Below are positions 1-7,185 of a stretch of DNA of 64,000 bases, in pieces. Both the position numbers and the translations under genes were made by a program. Source of the stretch: Pseudoclavibacter helvolus (lineage in GTDB: Bacteria > Actinomycetota > Actinomycetes > Actinomycetales > Microbacteriaceae). The stretch spans positions 434,001 through 498,000 of the forward strand of contig NZ_JACHWJ010000001.1 of NCBI RefSeq assembly GCF_014191305.1. The letters run 5' to 3'. The notes under the pieces are model-generated. The model ran no database searches and was not told where the DNA came from. It saw only the letters and a list, made by a program, of their open reading frames with translations. The number at the start of each line of letters is the position of its first letter. Position 1 is the first letter of the stretch.

Positions 1-778
1 ATCGCTCCCGTGGGACGCGCAGCGCCCGTCCGGTGCGTAAGCACCACACGAGCTCGCGCTTGAGCGCGCCGCGCCCCTCGATGTAGAGCGACTGATAGAT
101 CGCTTCGGGACTGATGCGCATGGACTCATCATCCGGGAAATCGATCTTCAGGCGGTGCGAGATCTGCTCCGGACTCCATGCCCATGACCACGCTCGGTCC
201 TTGCGGTGCGGCTTGCCTCGGCCCGTGAACCGTGGCGGCTCGGGCCCCGTGACGACCGTGCCATCCGGGCGAGTGATTTTTCCCGAGAGGCGGTCCTCGA
301 CGTAGGCGCGCAATCGCGGGAATGCAACAAGCTTCGCGACTTTCGGTCGCTTCGCGGTCAGGTCAGCTTTCCATTGGGCGACCGAGGCCCGGTACTCCAC
401 TTTCCCGCCCCGTGTCGCGGCGTTGCGTCGCAGCTCACGAGAGATGGTTCCCGCGTCACGACCGATCGAGCGTGCGATCTCACGCACGCCTTTGCCTTGC
501 GCTTTTAGCAGCGCGATTTCCTCACGCTCCGCGAAGGAGAGGTAGCGGCCTGTTGGCTGCTGGGTGATGTCGAACGGTGCCATGCCGCCAGCGTGACGGA
601 ACCAGCGGGCACCGACTGCGGGCGCCACGCCGACAAGAAGAGCTGCTCCCTCCGCCAACAATCCCGCCGCCATGTGTCCCCAGAACGCCGCCTCGACCGG
701 CCGCTGGAACTTGGGATGCACGGGAGACCGAAGCTTCGGTCGAATCGCCTTGTCTGCTGCTTGCTGTCGTCGAACCAT
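1..778 (-). CDS. IS30-family transposase (C-terminus beyond window)
   Basis: DDE transposase of the IS30 family that would catalyse movement of the surrounding element. The reading frame is open from an ATG at 778 to the window edge, about 259 residues. The start is preceded by GGAGG seven to eight bases upstream. After a basic N-terminal leader comes the IS30 signature VGARWFRHAGGM, then a helix-turn-helix: YLSFAEREEIALLKAQGKG and the segment REIARSIGRDAGTISRELRRN, as in IS30 proteins. Next is the linker region WSWAWSPEQISHRLK and SPEAIYQSLY, common to the family. The DDE catalytic core lies mostly beyond the edge. Intactness of the missing part cannot be judged. Confidence 0.9.
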   Translation of the reverse strand, partial: MVRRQQAADKAIRPKLRSPVHPKFQRPVEAAFWGHMAAGLLAEGAALLVGVAPAVGARWFRHAGGMAPFDITQQPTGRYLSFAEREEIALLKAQGKGVREIARSIGRDAGTISRELRRNAATRGGKVEYRASVAQWKADLTAKRPKVAKLVAFPRLRAYVEDRLSGKITRPDGTVVTGPEPPRFTGRGKPHRKDRAWSWAWSPEQISHRLKIDFPDDESMRISPEAIYQSLYIEGRGALKRELVWCLRTGRALRVPRER

Positions 779-823
779 CGAACACCTCCGGATGAGGGTG
801 TTGCGACGACCGATTGAATCCGC
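1..823 (-). mobile_element. IS30-family insertion sequence, right part
   Basis: The segment carries an IS30-type transposase that continues past the left window edge. The right boundary is placed near 820-824, where a typical-looking terminus (TTGCGACGACCGATTGAATC, about 801-820) gives way to sequence that reads in frame as the interior of an FAD-linked oxidase. The element therefore interrupts that gene. The opposite terminus and the target duplication lie outside the window, so boundary precision is a few bases. Confidence 0.75.
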
Positions 824-1500
824 CTTGAAGCGTGCCGGCAGATCATGCAACAGGGTGCGAACCCAGCGGCGCTTCGGCTCTACGACAACCTTGAGAGCGG
901 CGTGCAGTTTGACTTGCCTGAGCAGAACGTGCTGCTCGTCGCCGACGAAGGCACACTCGAGATCGTCGACGACGGGCTCGAGATCAGCGAACGCATCTGC
1001 GCTGAGACCGGGGTGAAGCTCGACGATGCAGTGATCTTCGAGCGCTGGCTCGATACCCGCTACCTCACGGGCAAGAGCGCAGAGGGCTTCAACGCAGTCC
1101 CGGCTTCGTGGTCGACACTCTGGAGATGATCGGCCGGTGGCGTGACCTACCTGCGATCTACGACGAAGTTGTCGCCGCGATCAACGCCGTTCCGGGCACG
1201 CTCGCCGGCTCAGCACACCAGTCGCACGCGTACGTCGACGGCGCCTGCCTGTACTTCTCGCTGCGTGGTGACGTGGCCGTCGATCAACGAGCCGAGTGGT
1301 ACCGGGCAGCATGGGATGCGGCGAACGCCGTTATCCTGAAGCACAAGGCGACTCTGAGCCACCACCACGGCGTGGGGCTCCTGCGCGCGCCGTACATGGC
1401 TGCATCGTTTGGGGCGGGATTCCAGGTGCTGCGCGCCGTGAAGGCGGCGCTGGACCCGAAGAATCTTCTGAACCCCGGCAAGCTCGGGCTCGACGCCTGA
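824..1500 (+). pseudogene. FAD-linked oxidase (alkyl-DHAP synthase-like), 3' remnant
   Basis: C-terminal part of a VAO/AGPS-type FAD-binding oxidase, the family that includes alkyldihydroxyacetone-phosphate synthase and glycolate/glycerol-phosphate oxidases. The 5' half is missing, replaced by the IS30 end. Translation from about 824 reads LEACRQIMQQGANPAALRLYDN, then a second frame carries GFVVDTLEMIGRW and the active-site-like tail HKATLSHHHGVGLLRAPYM, ending with LDPKNLLNPGKLGLDA. The two frames meet near 1099-1101, where adding one C to a CCC run restores a continuous reading (AVPGFVVDTLEM). The gene thus has two lesions: IS insertion and a one-base frameshift. Its neighbour is a GlpP-like gene, suggesting a former glycerol-phosphate related operon. 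Confidence 0.8.
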
Positions 1501-1540
1501 TGGTGCTGTGAATGAGTCCGGAGATGAGGGCAGGTGCGCG

Positions 1541-2128
1541 GTGAGTGTGACCGATTTCCCACGATCACTTGAGGAGCGTTTGTTCCGGAACCCCGTGATC
1601 GCATCGCTGTACGGAACCGATGGGCTCGATGCGTTCCTCGCCGGTCCCTGCCAGGTCGCGATCGCCGCCAACGTGGCGCTCCCTGACCTTGAGGCGCTCG
1701 TTTCGAAGCTCTCATCTGCGGGCAAGTTCGTGTTCGTGAACATCGACAACAGTGACGGCCTCGCGCAGGACCGTGGCGGCGTGGAGTACCTGCGCAAGAT
1801 AGGAACGCCTGGGCTCATCACGACCCGCACCATGCTCATCCAGAAAGCCAACCAGCTCGGCATGGTGACGATGCAGAAGGTCTTCGTCACCGACCGATCC
1901 GCGTTGCCGCGGAGTACCAACGCCGTTCGACAGAAGCGGCCGCACCTCGTGCAGCTGATGCCCTGGCCCGTGATCCCGCACATCGGCCAGCAGGAACTGG
2001 CTGAGCTCACGCCATACGTTGCAGCAGGCTTCGTCCAGAATCGCGACGACGTCATAGCTGCCCTCAAGGGCGGCGCGAAGGCCGTGTCGACGAGTGACGT
2101 CGAGCTCTGGTCGATCACTCGACGCTGA
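1541..2128 (+). CDS. GlpP-like glycerol-3-phosphate responsive antiterminator
   Basis: Predicted RNA-binding antiterminator of the GlpP family, which in Bacillus responds to glycerol-3-phosphate. Recognisable blocks are RNPVIASLYG near the N-terminus, KFVFVNIDNSDGLAQDRGGVEYL, GLITTRTMLIQKANQLGMVTMQKVFVTD (written here in two overlapping parts of the barrel), PHLVQLMPWPVIPHI and AAGFVQNRDDVIAALKGGA. The length, 195 residues, fits the family. The GTG at 1541 is preferred because homology begins just after it; a GTG at 1508 in the same frame would add 11 residues without matching the family. It lies 40 bases after the oxidase remnant and 44 bases before the ABM gene, so a shared transcript is likely. 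Ligand specificity is inferred from family only. Confidence 0.8.
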   Translation: MSVTDFPRSLEERLFRNPVIASLYGTDGLDAFLAGPCQVAIAANVALPDLEALVSKLSSAGKFVFVNIDNSDGLAQDRGGVEYLRKIGTPGLITTRTMLIQKANQLGMVTMQKVFVTDRSALPRSTNAVRQKRPHLVQLMPWPVIPHIGQQELAELTPYVAAGFVQNRDDVIAALKGGAKAVSTSDVELWSITRR

Positions 2129-2172
2129 CCAGGTGCCTTCGCACTGCCACCCCGATTTGAGAGGTATTTCGC

Positions 2173-2478
2173 ATGTCTACACCGCAGTTCCAGGTCATCG
2201 CCCGGTATTTTCCGCAGGCTGGCCAGACGGAAGCCGTCCTCACCTTGCTCGGCGAACTTGCCGCCGCGAGCCGCACCGAACCCGCCAACCGGGCGTACGA
2301 TTTTTACCGCGGGGTGACGAATTCAGACGAGATCGTGATCCTCGAGCGTTACGACGACGAGGCCGGCTTCGCCGCGCACCGTGACTCTGAGCATTTCCAG
2401 CGCATCGGTGTCGGTCGCATCATCCCGCTCCTGGCCGACCGGGTCATCGAGCGCTTTCACGAGGCCACGGATGCGTAG
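2173..2478 (+). CDS. ABM-domain (putative quinol) monooxygenase
   Basis: Small 101-residue protein with a single ferredoxin-like antibiotic-biosynthesis-monooxygenase (ABM) fold, similar in layout to YgiN-type quinol monooxygenases and related dimeric proteins. Features seen are FQVIARYFPQAGQTEAVL in strand 1/helix 1, ANRAYDFYRGVTNSDEIVILERYDDEAGFAAHRDS split across the central strands, and HFQRIGVGRIIPLL. The GAGAGG upstream of the ATG supports the start. The stop codon overlaps the ATG of the next gene by eight bases, so translation of the alcohol dehydrogenase is probably coupled. Substrate is unknown. Confidence 0.75.
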   Translation: MSTPQFQVIARYFPQAGQTEAVLTLLGELAAASRTEPANRAYDFYRGVTNSDEIVILERYDDEAGFAAHRDSEHFQRIGVGRIIPLLADRVIERFHEATDA

Positions 2479-3607
2479 CGCGGTCCTCCGCGAGGCGGGA
2501 GCTTCGCGCCCATACGCCGACAGCCGCCCGCTTTCCATCGAAACTCTCGCCGTCACACCGCCCCGTGCTGGCGAGGTCGGGATTCGCATCGAGCGTGCGA
2601 GCCTTTGCCACTCCGATCTCTCCGTCGTGAACGGGGCGCGCCCGCGCCCTCTCCCGATGGCGCTGGGGCATGAGGCGGCGGGCGTCGTGGAGTCCGTTGG
2701 ACTTGGCGTCAAGGGCGTGGCTGTCGGCGACCATGTTGTGTTGGTCTTTGTGCCGAGCTGCGGTGGCTGCCGCGAGTGCCTCGCCGGCAGGCCGGCGCTG
2801 TGCTCACGCGCGGCAGAGGTGAATGGTTCTGGCGATCTGCTCCACGGCGCGTCCGTGCTTTCTGATGCTCGCGGTGCGCGCGTGAACCATCACCTGGGCG
2901 TCTCGGCGTTTGCCGAGTTCGCCGTCGTTGCAGCCGAGTCCGTCGTTGTCATCGACCGCGACGTGCCGTTCGACGTCGCTGCCATGTTCGGATGTGCTGC
3001 GCTCACGGGTATGGGGGCCGTGTTCAATACCGCCCAGATGCAGCCAGGACAGTCGGTAGTTGTGTTCGGTCTCGGCGCCGTCGGGTTGGCGGCCGTCATG
3101 GCGGCCGCCACCGTTCCTGACGCCACGGTGATCGCCGTGGACCCGAACTTCGACAAGCACGGGCTCGCCCTGCGGGCCGGGGCCGACGCGGTCACCACCC
3201 CGGAGGGCGCGGCCGCGCTTATTGCCGAGTTGGTGCCCGGCGGCATCGACCTGGCGATCGAGGCGGTCGGGAACGCCAATGTGATGGGTGCCTGCCTCGA
3301 GATGCTCGTTCGCGGCGGAGCGGTCGTCTCAGTCGGTCTTCCGCATCCCGTGCAGCAGCTCGTTGTGCCCGCCCTGCAGTTCGCCGGGTCCGGGAAGCGA
3401 CTGCTTGGCTCCCACATGGGCGACGCCGTCCCCGACCGGGACATCGCGCGGTACATCGAGATGTGGCGCGCGGGGAGACTCCCGATGGAGCTCCTGCACA
3501 CCGACACGGCCGCCTTCGAGGACATCAATGACGGCCTCGACGCTCTCGCCGATGGTCGTGTTGTTCGTCGCCTCTTCGCTCCGAACCAAGGCACGGGTCC
3601 TCACTGA
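2471..3607 (+). CDS. Zinc-dependent alcohol dehydrogenase (class III-like)
   Basis: Medium-chain zinc alcohol dehydrogenase of 378 residues, expected to oxidise an alcohol or aldehyde adduct with NAD(P). The catalytic zinc site is CHSD near residue 40 and GHEAAG near residue 65. The structural-zinc cluster is CGGCRECLAGRPALC at about residues 97-111. The Rossmann dinucleotide motif is VFGLGAVGLAAV near residue 200. The start ATG at 2471 lies inside the end of the ABM gene; longer frame extensions upstream are antisense or overlapping noise. Class III (formaldehyde/mycothiol) relatives are close, but a separate mycothiol enzyme lies at 59.3-60.4 kb, so this one probably has another substrate. 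Confidence 0.88.
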   Translation: MRSAVLREAGASRPYADSRPLSIETLAVTPPRAGEVGIRIERASLCHSDLSVVNGARPRPLPMALGHEAAGVVESVGLGVKGVAVGDHVVLVFVPSCGGCRECLAGRPALCSRAAEVNGSGDLLHGASVLSDARGARVNHHLGVSAFAEFAVVAAESVVVIDRDVPFDVAAMFGCAALTGMGAVFNTAQMQPGQSVVVFGLGAVGLAAVMAAATVPDATVIAVDPNFDKHGLALRAGADAVTTPEGAAALIAELVPGGIDLAIEAVGNANVMGACLEMLVRGGAVVSVGLPHPVQQLVVPALQFAGSGKRLLGSHMGDAVPDRDIARYIEMWRAGRLPMELLHTDTAAFEDINDGLDALADGRVVRRLFAPNQGTGPH

Positions 3608-3621
3608 GCACGGGTGGATGC

Positions 3622-4940
3622 TCACGACGCCGGAGTGCGGACCCGCAGGCTCAGCACCATGAGCGCGCAAGCCAGCATCCCGGCCCACGCCGGCCAGAAG
3701 CCGAAGAGGAGCAGCGTGACAACACTCGCGATACCCAGCCAGACTGCTGTCGGTGCGCTGGGACGTAGTCCATGGATGTGCGTGACCGCGACTTCCACGA
3801 GGCGCTCGGTCGGCGCTTCCATCCGTGTGGCAAGGGCATGAGCATTGCGGTCGCGGCGAGGACGACGGCGATCATGAGCGGTCGTGTCGCGAACCAAGCC
3901 AGGCTGAGGGGTTCTGGACACCACGCTCCGGCGACGAGGAGCACGGCCGTGACGAGGACGAGGACCGGCATGTGCCACAGGTAGAGGCACATGGAGTGGG
4001 CGTTGACGAAGCGCGAGAACGCGAAGCCGCGCGCACCGGAAGCGACGCGCGTCAACCAGGGGTGCGCCAGCATGAGCGCGCCGAGCTGCGCTGTTCCGAG
4101 CAAGATGAGGGCAATGCTCGCCGGGTTGTTGTTGTCAAGGAGTAGCTCGGGGGAGTAGCCGGCAACCGTGACGAGGAGAGCAAGTGTCAGCACACCGCCG
4201 AGGACGAGGGCGATGGGCAGGCGACGCGAGCGCGGGGCTACGACCGAGCCTCGCTCCTTCCAGTCCGCGAAGAAGAACCCGAGCTGCTGGATTGCGAGCC
4301 AGACGAAGGCGTAGTTGACGACGCCAACCGCATCCACTCCGGTCAGGGCACGGAAGGCGTCGACGAGGATGGCCCCGGAGACGAGCGCGACGAGTGTGGC
4401 GTGGGGCGCGGCCGCGTGGGCACGGAGCATGAGGGGAACGAGGGCGGTCACGCCGAGGTACACGGCGAGGAACCAGAGCGGTTGCGTCATGCGGAGGGAC
4501 GCTTCGGCGAGGAGCGCCGCGTCGACGCCAGACAGCGCGGCGAGGGTCAGCACCGCGGTGACGATCGCCGTGAATGCGAGCGAAGGCACCAGGAGGCGCC
4601 GCGTTCTGGTGGCGATGAAGTCGCGCGACGTGCCCCCGCGTGCCCGCAGGCGCATCCACTGAGCTCGGGCCGCGAAGCCGCCGATCATGAAGAAGAGCGG
4701 CATGACCTGCAGTAGCCAGGTGAGGGGAGCGAACCAGCCTTCGTTTTCGACGGCGTTCGTGATGCTGATGTCGCCGCCGACCACGGAGACCCCGGCCATC
4801 GAGATGTGGAGCACCAGCACGATCGTGAGGCAGACCGCGCGGACGAGGTCGACGGCTGCGTCGCGCTGCGATCCGCGCCACGGGCTGCGGTCGTCGGGCT
4901 CTGGGGATGCTGCGCTGCGCGGGAGGGTGAGCTGGGTCAC
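3622..4940 (-). pseudogene. Membrane acyltransferase, frameshifted near the 3' end
   Basis: Acyltransferase-3-type integral membrane protein with about ten hydrophobic segments. The N-terminal catalytic-region features are AAVDLVRAVCLTIVLVLHISM (His in the first helix) and LLQVMPLFFMIGGF. The frame from 4940 turns into low-quality arginine/serine sequence after AMLMPLP (around 3836), while the neighbouring frame continues with a plausible amphipathic segment and two more hydrophobic stretches (SVVTLLLFGFWPAWAG, LACALMVLSL) ending at 3622. Restoring one base in the GGG run at 3834-3836 (CCC on the coding strand) joins them. It could be real decay or sequencing error. Substrate is unknown. It is convergent with the alcohol dehydrogenase. 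Confidence 0.75.
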
Positions 4941-5068
4941 GGGGCTGCCTTCTCTCTACTGGCTCGGACATCCGAACCGTAGAAAGCGGCTTGCGGGCGG
5001 GGCATCACTCCGCGGGCTGCGGTAAACCGTACGAGAGGGTGAGTTCCTGGTACGGCCCCTCGAGCGGG

Positions 5069-5749
5069 CTACTGCTGTTGGGTCTCGCCGGGCGTGATGA
5101 GCCCGGATTCGTAGCCGAGGACGACGGCGTGCACGCGGTCGCGGAGGTGCAGCTTCGCCATGATGCGGCTCACGTGCGACTTCGTGGTCTGCTCGGCGAT
5201 GAAGAGGGCCTTCGAGATCTCCGAGTTGGAGTGGCCTTTCGCGACGAGTTCGAAGACCTCACGTTCGCGCTCGGTGAGGTCGTTGAAGCGGGTGGGGGAG
5301 ACGCTGCGCTTGGCGGGCGCCTGCGCGAACGCCTCGATGAGGGTGCGGGTCACCTTCGGCGCGAGGAGTGCGTCGCCGCCCGCGACCGTGCGCACCGCAG
5401 CCACGAGTTCGTGGGGCGTCGCGTCCTTGAGCAGGAATCCGCTGGCGCCCGCGCGGAGGGCGTCGAAGACGTAGTCGTCGATGTCGAACGTCGTGAGCAT
5501 GACAACTCGGGTGGGGTGCCCGCCGTCGTTGGCGGCGGCCGCGATCGCGCGGGTCGCTTCGATGCCGTTGAGGTTCGGCATGCGCACGTCCATGAGGACA
5601 ACGTCGGGTTGGAGGCTGCGGGCTCGAGCGATGGCCTCCTGACCGTCGCCGGCTTCGCCGACGATCGTGAGGTCGTCCTGCGCGCCGAGGATCGCGGCGA
5701 GCCCGATGCGGTACATGGGCTGGTCGTCGACGATCAGGATGCGGGTCAT
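5069..5749 (-). CDS. NarL/LuxR-family response regulator
   Basis: Cytoplasmic DNA-binding response regulator, 226 residues. The N-terminal receiver domain shows ILIVDDQPMYRIGL with acidic pocket residues, the phospho-acceptor Asp in VVLMDVRMPNLNG (around residue 54), the conserved Thr in VVMLTTFD and Lys in GFLLKDA. The C-terminal LuxR HTH reads LTEREREVFELVAKGHSNSEISKALFIAEQTTKSHVSRIM, in pieces across residues 158-198. The start overlaps the end of the kinase gene by four bases (ATGA), making a two-gene operon with translational coupling. Targets are not evident; the acyltransferase just downstream on the same strand may be a co-transcribed neighbour. Confidence 0.93.
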   Translation of the reverse strand: MTRILIVDDQPMYRIGLAAILGAQDDLTIVGEAGDGQEAIARARSLQPDVVLMDVRMPNLNGIEATRAIAAAANDGGHPTRVVMLTTFDIDDYVFDALRAGASGFLLKDATPHELVAAVRTVAGGDALLAPKVTRTLIEAFAQAPAKRSVSPTRFNDLTEREREVFELVAKGHSNSEISKALFIAEQTTKSHVSRIMAKLHLRDRVHAVVLGYESGLITPGETQQQ

Positions 5750-7080
5750 GCGTTCTCCGGTTCCGGCGCTTGCTGCGCTGGTCGTGCGGTCTGTTCAAGT
5801 TCGGCCGCGGGGAGGCGGGCCTCGACGACGTAGCCGCCGAACGATTGTGGCCTCGCGGTGAGGTGCCCGCCGAGGGTCGTGACGCGTTCGCGCATCCCGA
5901 GTATGCCCATGCCGCCGGGGGTGAGGGGCGAGCCCGCGCTGGTCGACTGCGTTTCGGCTTCACCTGTGGGGTCAGTGGATGCGCGTGGTGCCGTGTTGGT
6001 GACCCGCACGGTGAGCTCGGGGCCGAGGAGCATCACGGACACTTCTGCGTGGGCGCCGGGCGCGTGGCGGATGACGTTGCTGAGCGCTTCTTGGACGACG
6101 CGGTAGGCGGTGAGTTGCACGGTGTCGGGGAGCGTGCTGGGGTCGCGGTCGGTGTCGAGGTGGAGTGCGGCTTCGATACCGCCGTTTCTGCTGCCTTCGA
6201 CGAGTGCTTCGAGGTCGGTGAGCTGCGGCTGTGGGGCGAGCTCGGTGTCCTCGTCGAGGCGGAGGACGCCGAGGAGGGTGCGCATCTCGCGGAGGGCCCG
6301 GCGGGCTGAGCCTGCGATGGATTCGAACTCGGCTTTGGCGTCGTCGTTGAGCCCTGAGAGTCGGAACGGTGCGGAGCTGGCCTGCATGTGCACGATGCTC
6401 ATGCTGTGGGCGACGACGTCGTGCATTTCCCGGGCGATGCGCGAGCGCTCTTCGGCCCCCATGCGGCGCTCGTGTTCCACTTCGGCGGTGCGTTTCGCCT
6501 GTACGAGTTCGAGTTTCGTCCAGTTGCGGCGGCTGAGGTTGTAGCCGGCGGCCACGATGAGTCCCGTGTAGATGGTGATGGCGATGAGGCTCGCGGACTC
6601 CTGGGACACGTTGCCGCCGTCTTGCAGGGCAGCGAACCCCAAGAGAATGAGGGCGAGGGCAGGGGCGGCGAGGTTAAGGAGCCATGCGGTGATCGTGAGC
6701 GTCAGTGTCTCGCGGAGCGCGATGATGGCGAGGAGCATGCTGAGGGAGATGAGCTGGGGCACCGGGAGCGGCCAGGCCTCGGCATACATTGCGTAGGGGA
6801 ACGGGAAGAGCGCTGTGCCGGCGAAGTGCAGGAGGATCGCGAGGCGCGGTCGTACCGGCGCGAGGAGCAGGCCCGCAGTGCTGAGGGCCGAGATTCCGAG
6901 CGCGAATCCGACGTGCACGCCGTACACGGCACCGAGGATCGACGCGGACACGGCAAAGAGCACGGCGGTGGCGATGGAGAGCAGAATCCACTCGAGCCGG
7001 GTAAGTGGCCTTGGCGCGGGGTCTCGTGCCTCCCGCAGCTGTCGAACCAACTGGTCGATCGTGATGTCCATGAGCGTCAC
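5746..7080 (-). CDS. Two-component sensor histidine kinase (HisKA_3 type)
   Basis: Membrane sensor kinase of 444 residues paired with the response regulator that overlaps its stop codon. The N-terminal 165 residues contain about six hydrophobic helices and no extracytoplasmic sensor domain. The HisKA_3 phospho-acceptor block is RSRIAREMHDVVAHSMS at about residues 211-227. The ATPase domain shows YRVVQEALSNVIRHAPG near residue 320 and GMGILGMRERV near residue 400. Kinases of this architecture in actinobacteria often respond to membrane or envelope stress, but the signal cannot be read from this sequence. Confidence 0.92.
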   Translation of the reverse strand: MTLMDITIDQLVRQLREARDPAPRPLTRLEWILLSIATAVLFAVSASILGAVYGVHVGFALGISALSTAGLLLAPVRPRLAILLHFAGTALFPFPYAMYAEAWPLPVPQLISLSMLLAIIALRETLTLTITAWLLNLAAPALALILLGFAALQDGGNVSQESASLIAITIYTGLIVAAGYNLSRRNWTKLELVQAKRTAEVEHERRMGAEERSRIAREMHDVVAHSMSIVHMQASSAPFRLSGLNDDAKAEFESIAGSARRALREMRTLLGVLRLDEDTELAPQPQLTDLEALVEGSRNGGIEAALHLDTDRDPSTLPDTVQLTAYRVVQEALSNVIRHAPGAHAEVSVMLLGPELTVRVTNTAPRASTDPTGEAETQSTSAGSPLTPGGMGILGMRERVTTLGGHLTARPQSFGGYVVEARLPAAELEQTARPAQQAPEPENA

Positions 7081-7185
7081 GCCTTTCGTCGAGGACGACG
7101 CTAGTGGGGGAGTGGATGCGGGGGCGTCACTCGGTGGATGGTGAAGGCCGGTACCCGGGTACGGGTTACAAGAAACGTGGCACCT

